Below are positions 36,424 to 45,580 of a stretch of 49,889 nt of DNA, one piece after another. The notes beneath the pieces were generated by a model. It worked only from the letters and a program-made list of their open reading frames with translations, ran no database searches and was not told the DNA's origin. The stretch comes from Mesorhizobium temperatum (GTDB lineage: Bacteria; Pseudomonadota; Alphaproteobacteria; Rhizobiales; Rhizobiaceae): NCBI RefSeq assembly GCF_002284575.1, contig NZ_NPKJ01000014.1, positions 1-49,889 on the forward strand, written 5' to 3'. Numbering within the stretch: position 1 is the stretch's first letter; each line of letters opens with the position of its first letter. Both the position numbers and the translations under genes were made by a program.

Positions 36424-36563
36424 GCTACGTGAGGTCTCCAGTCTGCGTTGCGCCAATGACTTCCGCGACTTCGCTCAGAGCTGTTGTACTCGATACGACT
36501 TGATAACGAGCTTTGCGTATCGCCTCACTGTTTCAAGTCTGCGCGATAGACGTCACTCTAGTC

Positions 36564-37247
36564 CTAGTCCGGATAGTGCTCTTCCAAGAATTTAGACCTG
36601 AATTTTTGTGGCGGCGTGTCGTAGTCCGGGCGGCCTTCCGGCGTGAAGTCCATCAGGTTCCAATACGGCCATACCGTGTCGACATGGTTCATTGTCGTTT
36701 CGGTGCTCCAGAAATGAAAAATCTTGCCGTCGCGCTTCGTGAAGGTGAGCATCACCGGCAACTGCATGTCGCCGTTTTCGCCCTGGCACTTGTAGTCGGC
36801 CTGGAAGGGTGACTTCGCTCCGGAAACGAGCGCCATCTGCGACCAGCCGCGTTCCTTGGCCCAGGCATAGATGCGCTCGGGCGGCGCCTTGGCGATGGCG
36901 ACAAAGGCAGCGTCGCGCGTGACCTGATACCAGCTTCGATCGAACCCATCGATCAGCGACGTGCAGGAAAGGCAGGGCTTGTCCCAGCTCGGGCCGAACA
37001 TCCATGAGTAAAGCAGCAGCGTGTTCTTGTCCCCAAACAGATCGGAGAATTTCACACTCTTCCCTACTTTCCCATCGTTGGCCCATTGGAAGACGTAGTC
37101 CTCTTTCAATTCCCCGCCGCGAGGGAGCGAGCGGCGTCTCGCGGCTACGGATTTAACCTTGTCGATTAGCTCTTGTTCGTCTTTGAGCAGTGAATCGCGC
37201 GCATCGCGATATTCTTGGCTTTCGTTTGGATACCGGAGCTCACTCAT
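36564..37247 (-). CDS. DUF899 family thioredoxin-like protein
   Basis: A 227-aa cytoplasmic protein of the DUF899 family, which adopts a thioredoxin-like fold. LLLYSWMFGPSWDKPCLSCT contains the Cys-x2-Cys position (CLSC) after the first strand, and GFDRSWYQVTRDAAFVAIAK follows as usual. ATG 37247 has GAGGAG upstream. Members are often predicted disulfide oxidoreductases, but no activity is established. It sits beside the DUF2182 pseudogene and close to two further DUF899 genes and an epoxide hydrolase. Confidence 0.85.
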   Translation of the reverse strand: MSELRYPNESQEYRDARDSLLKDEQELIDKVKSVAARRRSLPRGGELKEDYVFQWANDGKVGKSVKFSDLFGDKNTLLLYSWMFGPSWDKPCLSCTSLIDGFDRSWYQVTRDAAFVAIAKAPPERIYAWAKERGWSQMALVSGAKSPFQADYKCQGENGDMQLPVMLTFTKRDGKIFHFWSTETTMNHVDTVWPYWNLMDFTPEGRPDYDTPPQKFRSKFLEEHYPD

Positions 37248-37348
37248 GCTCGTCTCCTCTTTTTGATATTTATGTCCAAGAACTTCAAGGGCATCGAGCG
37301 TGTTCGCCGACCCGGCTCCAACGCGAATGTCTTTGCCCAGTTCCATTG

Positions 37349-38608
37349 TCATCCTCGAATCGCACGAGCGAAAGCGCGCAGCTCCTGCGTGAACAGCCCC
37401 GGCTCCTCGAGCGCGGCAAAATGGCCGCCGCGATCGAGCTCGTTCCAGTAGATGAGGTTGGGATAGACCAGCTCGGCCCAACTCCGCGGGGCCGGTAGAT
37501 CGCGCGGAAAAATGCTGGCTCCCACCGGCAGCTCGACGCGGCCGGGATTGTTGCGATCGCCGAGGAGCACTGCCTGCTCGAAGTAGAAGCGCGCCGACGA
37601 TGCGGCTGTGCCGGTCAGCCAGTAGAGCGTGATTTCGTCGAGAATCGTGTCGCGGCTCACCGCAGCCTCGGCGTGGTTCCGGTAGATATCGTAGATCCAG
37701 GCCGCGAATCCGGCCGGCGAGTCCATGAGCGGATAGCCGATGGTCTGCGGCCGCGTGCCTTGGATCGCGGAGTAGCCGGAGTGCTTCTCCTCGAATTGAG
37801 TGAGGATGTCCATTGCCCGCTGCTGTTCCGGCGTCAGCGTTGCCGGGATCTCGTTGGGAATCACCTCCGGGAAATTGAGGTGGATGGCGGCGAGGCCCTC
37901 CGGGCGCTGCTGCGCCATCGCCGTCGTCACGGAAGCTCCCCAGTCGCCGCCCTGCGCGATATAGCGCCGGTAGCCGAGCCGCTCCATGAGCACCGCCCAG
38001 GCCCTTGCGGTGCGCTCCGCATTCCAGCCCGCCTCGGCGGGTTTGTCGGAGAACCCAAAGCCGGGCAGCGACGGTGCGATGACATGGAAGGCATCTTCCG
38101 CGCGGCCGCCATGCGCCGTCGGATCGATGAGCGGATCAATAACCTCCCGGAACAATTGCACCGTGCTCGGCCAGCCATGGGTCAGGATGATCGGCAGGGC
38201 ATCCGGATGCCGCGAGCGCGCGTGGATGAAGTGGATGCCGAGACCGTCGATTTCTGTGCGGAACTGCGGAAACCGGCTGAGCGCCGCTTCGGCGCGCCGC
38301 CAGTCATACTCGTCGCGCCAATAGTCGACGAGCGCACGAATCTGCGCGAGCGGCACGCCCTGCGACCAATCGTTGACCGCCTCTTTCTCCGGCCATCGAG
38401 TGTTCGTCAGGCGGCGCTTCAGATCGTCAAGCGCGCTTTGCGAAGCGCGATAGGTGAAGGGTGCGATTTGTGCATCGACTTGGGCAAATGCCCGGCCGGC
38501 ATCAAGCAAGCCGCTGGCGAAGACCGGCGCAAACAGCCCCGCCCTCAAAAGGTCACGCCGCGTCGGCGAGAATCGCACGATTTTCGTTCCAGAGATCAAC
38601 TTCCGCAT
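37349..38608 (-). CDS. Epoxide hydrolase family protein with Tat signal
   Basis: A 419-aa alpha/beta hydrolase of the microsomal-type epoxide hydrolase family. A twin-arginine signal (TRRDLLRAGLFAPVFASG, cut after AFA) sends it to the periplasm. The N-terminal EHN cap domain follows (PFTYRASQSALDDLKRRLTN, with WPEKEAVNDWSQG). The hydrolase core has ILTHGWPSTV (oxyanion loop), GGDWGASV with the nucleophilic Asp, and a late RGGHFAALEEP with the catalytic His. GAAGG precedes ATG 38608. The substrate cannot be deduced. Its gene lies within the DUF899 cluster. Confidence 0.9.
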   Translation of the reverse strand: MRKLISGTKIVRFSPTRRDLLRAGLFAPVFASGLLDAGRAFAQVDAQIAPFTYRASQSALDDLKRRLTNTRWPEKEAVNDWSQGVPLAQIRALVDYWRDEYDWRRAEAALSRFPQFRTEIDGLGIHFIHARSRHPDALPIILTHGWPSTVQLFREVIDPLIDPTAHGGRAEDAFHVIAPSLPGFGFSDKPAEAGWNAERTARAWAVLMERLGYRRYIAQGGDWGASVTTAMAQQRPEGLAAIHLNFPEVIPNEIPATLTPEQQRAMDILTQFEEKHSGYSAIQGTRPQTIGYPLMDSPAGFAAWIYDIYRNHAEAAVSRDTILDEITLYWLTGTAASSARFYFEQAVLLGDRNNPGRVELPVGASIFPRDLPAPRSWAELVYPNLIYWNELDRGGHFAALEEPGLFTQELRAFARAIRG

Positions 38609-38637
38609 ATCAGCCTTCCATATTGCCTCGGGCCCCT

Positions 38638-39377
38638 TCACGCGGGATTCAGATCGTCCGAATACCCGGCATTCAGGCGTGGCCATTGGGCTATGGGCCG
38701 TCCATCGGTACGGAAAGGGTGCTGGTCTTCCGGCTGTTGCGGCCAACCGTCCGGCGAGTCCTCCCAGGCCTCCTGCCGCCCATAGACTGTCAGGTCGAGC
38801 AGCCGATAGCTGTTGTCCATCGCCTCGACGCCGCGCCTCGTCGTCCAGTAGGTCTCGAACACCTCGGCTCCCCGTCGCAGGTAGCAAATGAGGTACATGA
38901 GGCCGGCCCGCCGGCCGGCCAGAAGCGTATCGAGCGAATCCTGGGCCGAATACCAGGGCATCTCCCAGCCCATGAAATCGCAGTAGCGGACGCTCTCGTC
39001 GTATGGACCTTGGCAGAACGTGGCGTAGGTGACGTCGCGTGAATGGATATGGGACAGCTCGCAGACCTGCGTCGTAAAGAAAGTGCAGCCCTCGCACTGC
39101 TCCGGCGCTGGGCGGCCGTCGTGCCACATGAAGTAATAGGCGATGAGCAGCCGGCGTCCCTCGAATACATCCAGCAGCGTCACCGCCCGCGCTCGCCGAT
39201 AAGCGGTGTGGAACCGTCCACCTCCACCATGGGGAGCCGTCGGCGGGCGGCTGCAATCGCGTCGCCTTCTCTTGTGTGAGCCTTCTCTCGAACCCGCAAC
39301 GCGTCCAGCTCGGCCTGGAAGGTGCTCCGATCAACGATCTTAGGGGCTCCAAGTTCATCTCTCATGAAGTCTTGCAT
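38638..39377 (-). pseudogene. DUF899 gene split by a one-base deletion
   Basis: The N-terminal frame (ATG 39377, GGAG upstream) encodes IVDRSTFQAELDALRVREKA ... STPLIGERGR and stops at 39180. The rest, VTLLDVFEGRRLLIAYYFMW with QCEGC and RDVTYATFCQGP, lies in the next frame from a GTG at 39183 to 38638. Stop and GTG overlap as GTGA, so a two-chain product by translational coupling is conceivable, but homologues are single chains and a lost base at the junction (GGGCG|GTG) explains the arrangement. Apart from this the protein looks complete. Confidence 0.75.
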
Positions 39378-39426
39378 GGTTCTCTCCGTCACATTGCTCA
39401 CTGGCCTTTCTTAGGGAAGACGCTGA

Positions 39427-40366
39427 TCATCGCGAGCCGCTCCCGGCGTGTTGCTCGATGAGGTCGGCCACCGCATCCGGATTATCGGCCACCACAAAGT
39501 GACTTGCGTCGGGAATGCGCGCGCTTTCCACCCGAGCCATGCCCTTGGCCCGATAACCTTCGACGAAGGTGTCCAAGTAGGGATTGAAGGGGGACCTCTC
39601 GCCCACAGCAACAAGCAGCGGGACAGAATTTGGAGCAGTCTGGGCGGCATTGAACGTCGCGTCCTGCGGGAACGCCCGGTAAATCTCGAAGGCCGCGTGA
39701 AGCTGCGGCGCGTCATAGATCCGGACGTAGTAGGCGCGCTGGGCCGGCGTAAACCTCGCGCTGGCGAAGTCTTCTTCGAAATAGATCGCCTGTCGCCCCG
39801 CAATCAGCTTCTCGGCGAGTTCTCCCGGAGCCTGAATGAAGCCGATGTGCCAGAAGTCCGCGACCGCCTCGTCCCAGCCGGCAACGCCGGGTACGGGCAC
39901 ATCGAGGATCATCGCGCCGCGCAGGGACTCGTTGAAACGGCGGGCATAGGCGTAGGTCACGATACCGCCCAGGTCGTGGCCTACGACATAGGGCCGATCC
40001 AGGCTTAGGGGCCATTGCGTGTATATCGGCCGCGAGGCTGGCGGCCTCGTAGCCGCCGGCTGCTCGCGCTGATTGACCAATCCCAGGCAGGTCGACCGCC
40101 ACGACGGTGAACCGCTGAGCCAGCCTTGGCATGATCGCGTGATACTCCGTCCAATCTTCGGGCATGCCGTGGATCAGGATGATGGCCGGTCCGCGCCCGC
40201 CGCGCACATAGTGCAGGCTCGTCCCGTTCACGCGCACCTTTGCCGACGTGAAGCCGGGCGGCGGCGTGCCAAGCTGGTCTGCAGGCTGAGCCTTTGCGGT
40301 GGCCACGAAGAGCGCGGTGGAGGCAGCGAACCCCAGGAACGCGCGGCGATGGATGGTTTGAGTCAT
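39427..40366 (-). pseudogene. Alpha/beta hydrolase gene with one frameshift
   Basis: The start (ATG 40366, AGGAG upstream) gives a signal sequence with RRAFLGFAASTALFVATAKA, then YVRGGRGPAIILIHGMPEDW and VDLPGIGQSARAAGGYEAAS. At about 40005 the frame shifts and continues as RPYVVGHDLGGIVTYAYARR, with the nucleophile Asp in GHDLGG, down to DASHFVVADNPDAV with the catalytic His. One indel separates the halves; all catalytic residues remain, so the lesion is recent or is a sequence error. Homologues are haloalkane-dehalogenase or epoxide-hydrolase-like periplasmic enzymes. Confidence 0.78.
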
Positions 40367-40458
40367 TGGGGATTCTCCTTCTGACCTCAACATTCGTCCG
40401 GGGCCGTCGTTCCCGCTTTTAATGCGCAGTCCAGCCCGCTCCCGGGCGGCCGCAGTGG

Positions 40459-40549
40459 CGTCGCCTTCTCTCGTGTGAGCCTTCTCTCGAACCGCAACGC
40501 GTCCAGCTCCGCCTGGAAGGTGCTACGATCGATTATCTCAGGGGCTCCA
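40459..40549 (-). pseudogene. Short duplicated fragment of the DUF899 gene
   Basis: About 90 bp repeat the stretch 39264-39352 of the split DUF899 gene, including the part encoding DRSTFQAELDALR and EKAHTREGDA, with a one-base deletion (CGAACCGC versus CGAACCCGC). It lies between the hydrolase pseudogene and the next DUF899 gene, so the hydrolase gene is flanked by two copies of the same sequence in direct orientation. Confidence 0.75.
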
Positions 40550-40563
40550 TCCGGCTCGAATTC

Positions 40564-41349
40564 TCAGCGCTTGCCGTACTCGTCGTGGCGGCGCCACCAA
40601 GGCCCCGTCTCGTTACGTCCTTTGGGCGCGCGGTTGAGCCAGTGGTACACGCCAAAGAAGGGATCCACGCCGCGCGCATAGGTGGAATAGGTGTGGTGGA
40701 CGACGCCATCCTCGGGCGCGAATGCGCTCATGCCCGGCCTGTCACGATGATACCCGGGCACATCGGTTCCGGACATGGCCGCGAGCTTGGCCTCCGCCGA
40801 GTCGCCGCCACCCTCCTCACCCGCGCGCCACCGAAATACGTCACTCGTCGGCGCCTCGCGCCGGTAGTTGTATTCGGCGCCCTTGTGCTGTTGCTCCTCC
40901 GTGAACGAGACGCTGAAGTCGAAGTTGAAGTCGCCGCCCTGCGAGGACGCCCAGCGAAAGGTCCAGCCCATCCGCTGTTTGTACGCCTGCAGTTTCACGA
41001 GCGGTGCCCGCGAGACGGCCCAGAGCATCACGTCGTGGTTGGCCAAGTGGACCACGTACCCGTTGAAGCCGTCCGCGATCATCGAGCAAGTGGGACAGCC
41101 CGCCGTCCAGTCGGGCCCGAACATGAAGTGGTAGACGATGAGCTGCGAGCGCCCTCGGAAGAGATCCGCCAGCGAGGCGCTCCCTGCGTCGGTCTCGAAG
41201 CGGTACTCCTTGTCGACCCGCACCCACGGCAACTCCTGACGTCGCTGCGCCAGCTCGTCGCCCTGCCGCGAATATTCCTTCTCCACCTTGAGCAGCTCGA
41301 GCCGCGCTGCGAGCCATTCTTCACGTGTTCCGGTCTTATGCGTCGTCAT
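40564..41349 (-). CDS. DUF899 family thioredoxin-like protein
   Basis: An intact 261-aa DUF899 protein. LAARLELLKVEKEYSRQGDE at the N-terminus, VDKEYRFETDAGSASLADLF, then LIVYHFMFGPDWTAGCPTCS with the Cys-x2-Cys, and a C-terminus rich in aromatic residues (YHWLNRAPKGRNE). It differs from the other two DUF899 proteins of this window, so they are separate branches rather than recent duplicates. ATG 41349 and GTG 41361 are both possible starts. The AraC-type gene upstream reads in the same direction and may regulate it. Confidence 0.87.
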   Translation of the reverse strand: MTTHKTGTREEWLAARLELLKVEKEYSRQGDELAQRRQELPWVRVDKEYRFETDAGSASLADLFRGRSQLIVYHFMFGPDWTAGCPTCSMIADGFNGYVVHLANHDVMLWAVSRAPLVKLQAYKQRMGWTFRWASSQGGDFNFDFSVSFTEEQQHKGAEYNYRREAPTSDVFRWRAGEEGGGDSAEAKLAAMSGTDVPGYHRDRPGMSAFAPEDGVVHHTYSTYARGVDPFFGVYHWLNRAPKGRNETGPWWRRHDEYGKR

Positions 41350-41578
41350 CGCTCCTGTCACCTTCCTTCGGGATCCTTTCCGTTTCTCGAAACAACTTGG
41401 TGTGTCGCAAGATAGACTTAACGCCGGATGGCGAACCCATGGGAGTTACAAGTGTGGCGGGGTTCCGATGGTCTCCCTGATCACGGTCGCTAAGGCAATG
41501 CTGTCACTTTGGTCTTTGAAAGCATGCCAGAGGAGAAAGGATAGCGCAGGCTCGATTCTTGCTTTTTTTCGGCCGATG

Positions 41579-42466
41579 CTAAGCCATCCGGATCGATCGG
41601 CTTGTCACATCGCGGAGTGTGCCGGGCAATACGCCGAGTTGGGATCGAAACTGGCGGCGGAAGTGATGCAGATTCTCAAACCCAAGGGACGTGGCGATCT
41701 CCCCTATGGCTCGGTCAGTCGTCATCAACTGCTGCTTGGCGCGTTCAATCTTGCGTGCGAGGACGTATTTGTGTGGCGCCAGGCCGGTGGACCTCTTGAA
41801 CGATCGGGCAAAATGGAATGCACTCAGGCAGGCCTCGCCGGCAAGCTCGTCCAAGGTCAAGGGCTGGTCGAGTTCATCCTCGATCCGGTCCAGCACGCGC
41901 TTCAAGAATCCTGGCGCCAGTTTACCCCCACCGCGCTGTGAAGCGGTGCTGCCGACGATGTGGGCTGCCAGGAGGTGTTCCAGCGTGCTTGCCTCGATAG
42001 GCGACAATTTCCGTTGTCCTAGGCAGCATTGTCGAAGCACATGTGCCAAGGCCAGCATCACTCCATCGGGAAGGAAACGAAGGCTCGGATCTTTACCAAG
42101 CGTCGGATGCAGAGCAAAACCGGATTGCCCGTTTTCCTCTGCGACCGCCTCCAGCAGGGTCATGTCGGGATACATTTCGAGCGTGTCGCTGAATTCCGGC
42201 ACCTTCAGGAGTGTCGTAGGCTCCGGCCCCACCACATAGAACCCGCCCGCTGCAACGTCGACATCCAGCGTTCTTCCAGCTTGCTCGATCGCTACCCACG
42301 GGTGACGCGAGAAAACCACTTCCACTCTGTTGGGAATCGTCGTCGACGCCCCTTCGAAGGGCGGCAACCACGCATAGGTGACATTGAGGCGCTGTAAAGC
42401 AATGCGATGGCGCCGCTCGCCACCGTACAGAGTCCCCGCCACTTCACTTGTCAGTTTCCTTTGCAT
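41579..42466 (-). CDS. AraC family transcriptional regulator
   Basis: A regulator of about 295 aa. The C-terminal two helix-turn-helix motifs are clear (LTLDELAGEACLSAFHFARS, FKRSTGLAPHKYVLARKIER and AIGEIATSLGFENLHHFRRQ, then FRSQLG). The N-terminal 180 residues are not a recognised ligand domain. The ATG at 42466 has GAAGG nine bases upstream; the frame stays open to 42550. It is followed after about 230 bp by the DUF899 gene in the same direction. The inducer is unknown. Confidence 0.88.
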   Translation of the reverse strand: MQRKLTSEVAGTLYGGERRHRIALQRLNVTYAWLPPFEGASTTIPNRVEVVFSRHPWVAIEQAGRTLDVDVAAGGFYVVGPEPTTLLKVPEFSDTLEMYPDMTLLEAVAEENGQSGFALHPTLGKDPSLRFLPDGVMLALAHVLRQCCLGQRKLSPIEASTLEHLLAAHIVGSTASQRGGGKLAPGFLKRVLDRIEDELDQPLTLDELAGEACLSAFHFARSFKRSTGLAPHKYVLARKIERAKQQLMTTDRAIGEIATSLGFENLHHFRRQFRSQLGVLPGTLRDVTSRSIRMA

Positions 42467-43150
42467 AGCGTTGTGCCTTCTGGCACTTTGCCAACTCTTC
42501 CGTGCCTCGCTATGGATTTGCAAGACACCGTCAGCTTGCTGCTCGAACACCTGGGCTTCTAAGGTCGAACTTCGACTGCCGCCTGGTCTGCATCGCAGCT
42601 CTAAATGCGCTGCTGCGATCGTGAGTTCTATTTCACGGTTCGCCCCGCCGGCTTATAGACTATCAGCGCTTCAGTGAGACTGTAGTTCTCATCTTCTACG
42701 GGTCAAGGAGGACGACGCGCCCCTGCACCGGGCGACTTGATGCGCATCAATGAGGGCGCCTGGAACGCCCTGGGCCACGAGATTGGCGTCTTGCTCCGTG
42801 TTGCTGGTACTTAGGCAACCTACCGACTATCCGACCCTGCCCTTCGATTCCGTGATTGGTGCCGAGCTTGGGCTGCGCCATCAGCGCCTCGATGGAAAGG
42901 CGATCGCTAGCAAGGAAGGCCAATGGTGCGCGAAGGCGACATGGCCAAGGTTGCGCCACGCGACGTGATGAATGAGCTTGTCAGATCACATACTGAAGGG
43001 CTCCGCTTCCGATTTCGGGGAGCGGTATCGTCGCGAAGAGGATCTACGGCCCACACCCGTCAGGCTCGATATAGAGTCGGCCCCAGCTTTCGGATCAGGC
43101 AGCCTCCTCCTGGGGGCCCGAAAGCAATTGCCACGTGGCAGCAAGTTCTT
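42467..43150. other. Gene-free stretch with a dispersed repeat
   Basis: No gene supported in about 680 bp. It contains copy 2 of the 32-bp repeat (42928-42959) and leads into the RIME-like element. The minus-strand frame 42747-42959 (70 codons, containing LASDRLSIEALMAQPKLG) is open but unrecognised and lacks a ribosome-binding site. Confidence 0.45.
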
Positions 43151-43253
43151 AAAGCGCGTCGCGTTTGAATGGATTTATGCGACGCGCTTTAATTTCTTGT
43201 TTTTATGCATGTCGTTATCGCAAAACCGCTGCGCACTTTTGCGCGGCATGCAT
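43151..43253. repeat. RIME-like two-palindrome intergenic element
   Basis: Two adjacent palindromes: AAAGCGCGTCGC ... GCGACGCGCTTT (43151-43190, 12-bp perfect arms) and ATGCATG ... CATGCAT (43205-43253) with inner arms GCAAAA/TTTTGC. This is the layout and wording of Rhizobium-specific intergenic mosaic elements. It abuts the stop of the molybdoenzyme gene and may act as its terminator or stabilise its mRNA. Confidence 0.8.
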
Positions 43254-44410
43254 TAGTCGACACGCACGCGGCGCGTCACCTGGCCATTGCTTTCCCAGTA
43301 TGTGTGTTTCTTGGCAATCAAGGGATCGTCCATTGCCGGTTGAACTTGTCCCGTGGTGCTGACCGCGCGCGAGGTCACCGTGTGTTCTCCAGGAGAGGGA
43401 TTTGCCCAATCCAGGGACCAAATCTTCCAGGCGTGTTCGGCCTCCTCGCTGCGGTCAATGATCGCTGGTGCCCATGGCGCTTGATCGATTTGCACTTCGA
43501 CCCGGTCGATCGGTGCCCCCCAAGCTGCCCCAATGACGCGGTAGTTTGAGTCTTTCCGGGTGACCTTTGCAGGCGCGGACTTTATCAGCGCTCGCCCGAC
43601 TGAGTTCTCGGTCCACACGGTCTCGCCGTTGTGCTCTTCCTCCCGGATGGTGACATAGTCACGGGCCATCAGAAGGCTCATGAAGCGGGTGTCGCGAACC
43701 TCGATGCGCTCCAGCCACTTGACGTTGGCGATCCCGTACCAGCCGGGAGCAATCAGCCGCAGCGGAAAACCATTCGCCGGCGGCAAGGCCGTTCCGTTCA
43801 TTTCATAGCAGAGCAGATTGTCGGCGTTCATCGCGTCGGCGAGCGACATGCTGCGAGCGAAGTTCTGCTGCATCTTGACGTCGCGTATCGGGACCTCGCC
43901 TTTGTCAGTACCGAAAAAGACTACCTCGATGCCCTTCTCCAGAACGCCGGCTTCCTCGAGGATCGGGGCGAGCGGCGTCCCTGCCCAGCGAGCATTGCCG
44001 ATGCCGCCGGTGAAAAAGGGAAACCCGTGGTTGCCCGAGCATTCCACTGTGAAAACGACCTCCTGGCGCGGTCGCGCCTTGATGTCGGCGAGTGTCAATT
44101 TCAAGGGCTTCTTGACCAGCCCCCCGATCTCCATGGACCATGTCTTCTCGTCAATCGTTGGTCGGTTGAAATGCGAGATGCTGAAGAACTTGTGGTTTGG
44201 AGTTATCCAGCTATCCAAATCCTCCCAGACAAGCTGCTTCTGGATACCGACCGGATCGGGATTTTCGGTCGGCTGGTCCAGCCACGCAATAACCTCCTCG
44301 CTCGGCCGTGTTGGAAAAGCGTAAGCCCGACGCGAAGTATAGAGAACAGCAATTGCGGCAAGAGCCGCGCTTCCTTGGACAAGAAGTTCTCTGCGCTGAA
44401 AATCAGGCAT
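43253..44410 (-). CDS. Sulfite oxidase-type molybdopterin-dependent oxidoreductase
   Basis: A periplasmic molybdoenzyme, 385 aa. A twin-arginine signal (QRRELLVQGSAALAAIAVLY) directs export with cofactor. The oxidoreductase domain contains FTVECSGNHGF, whose Cys124 is the molybdenum ligand of the sulfite oxidase/SorA/YedY superfamily, then GWYGIANVKWLERI. The C-terminal Mo-co dimerisation domain starts at about residue 265 (YRVIGAAWGAPIDRVEVQID). GGAGGT precedes ATG 44410. No cytochrome partner gene is adjacent. The substrate could be sulfite or another oxo compound. Confidence 0.9.
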   Translation of the reverse strand: MPDFQRRELLVQGSAALAAIAVLYTSRRAYAFPTRPSEEVIAWLDQPTENPDPVGIQKQLVWEDLDSWITPNHKFFSISHFNRPTIDEKTWSMEIGGLVKKPLKLTLADIKARPRQEVVFTVECSGNHGFPFFTGGIGNARWAGTPLAPILEEAGVLEKGIEVVFFGTDKGEVPIRDVKMQQNFARSMSLADAMNADNLLCYEMNGTALPPANGFPLRLIAPGWYGIANVKWLERIEVRDTRFMSLLMARDYVTIREEEHNGETVWTENSVGRALIKSAPAKVTRKDSNYRVIGAAWGAPIDRVEVQIDQAPWAPAIIDRSEEAEHAWKIWSLDWANPSPGEHTVTSRAVSTTGQVQPAMDDPLIAKKHTYWESNGQVTRRVRVD

Positions 44411-44939
44411 GTTGTTTACCTCCCAGTTGATCCGGAACGGGCTGCAACGTGCCTTAGGCCGTAGCCTGATCACGGATAGGCGACACAATGTGAGGTCTGC
44501 CCAGCCGGAAGTATCCGGATAGGTCAGGCAATCACCGACGCACGTCAAGCATGTGAAGCGTTGGACGAAACTCTAGCTCGCGTTTCGCACGCTAAGAGTG
44601 TGCGCCTTTGAGAAGGAAGTGTCCACAACCTGGACGGGACATGATGATGATTGCAGCGTTTCAGGCCGATTTCCGCTCGGATCGCTGTAGGAAACGACCG
44701 CATTTTGGGTTATTTCCGGACCTTCGCGGGGTGCGGTCGGAAAGGCCCGTTCCGACCCCCATCTCTGCCGTTTCGATATCGGCCTCACGATCTTCAAGGC
44801 GCACGTTCACCCAATTTCGGCGAGAAACCGCGTTGGCCTGCCGTCTCTTGTCGCGATCACTCTTGGCGCGACAGGATGGCGGTGCGGCCGGCGCAGGTGT
44901 ATGATGATGGTTTAATATTTCGAGATCAGGGAGGACAGC
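44411..44939. other. Gene-free stretch
   Basis: About 530 bp between two divergent genes. Several overlapping frames of shadow type, no recognisable family, no repeats noticed. Promoters of both flanking genes should lie here, but no clear boxes were identified. Confidence 0.5.
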
Positions 44940-45572
44940 ATGACGTCTTGGGAAATCAAGGGACGTGAACTCGTCAATTGCACCTGCGAATATGGCTGCA
45001 ACTGTCAATTCAATGCGTTGCCCGACAAAGGCCATTGCCATGCCGTGGCGGGCATTCAGATCGATGAGGGTCATCATGGCGAGACCGCCCTCGATGGCCT
45101 GCGGATCGCCGCGATCTTCAAATGGCCTGGCGCGATCCACGAAGGCAATGGCGAAGCCATCGCTTTCGTCGACGAGAATGCAACCGAGCGGCAGCGTAAC
45201 GCGCTGCTGCGCATCATGACCGGCCAGGACACCGACCCGTTCGCGACGATGTTCGCCGTCTACGCCTCAACCGTGACAAAAATGAATGAGCCGGTTTTCA
45301 CCAAGATCGATCTCGACCTCGATATCGACGGCCGCAAGGGCCGCATCTTCGTCAAGGACTATATCGAAACGGTCGGCGAACCGATCCGCAACAAGGTGAC
45401 GGGCGCGGACTCGCGGGCTCAGATCGTGTTGCCGAACGGCTTCGAATATGCGGTCGCTGAGATCGGCAGCGCTTCGAGCACAACCAGCGGGCCGGTTCAG
45501 GTGACCACGAAGGACAGTTACGGCCAGTTCGCGCGGCTGCATCTCAACAATCACGGGGTGGTGCGGGCCTGA
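44940..45572 (+). CDS. DUF1326 family protein
   Basis: A 210-aa soluble protein. The N-terminus has the family hallmark WEIKGRELVNCTCEYGCNCQ, a cluster of four Cys that could bind metal, followed by HCHAVAGIQIDEGHHGETAL. GGGAGG stands before ATG 44940. The DUF2182 gene starts eight bases after its stop, so both form an operon; this pairing recurs in many proteobacteria and suggests a joint function, possibly in metal handling. No activity is established. Confidence 0.85.
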   Translation: MTSWEIKGRELVNCTCEYGCNCQFNALPDKGHCHAVAGIQIDEGHHGETALDGLRIAAIFKWPGAIHEGNGEAIAFVDENATERQRNALLRIMTGQDTDPFATMFAVYASTVTKMNEPVFTKIDLDLDIDGRKGRIFVKDYIETVGEPIRNKVTGADSRAQIVLPNGFEYAVAEIGSASSTTSGPVQVTTKDSYGQFARLHLNNHGVVRA

Positions 45573-45580
45573 CGCCTCGC

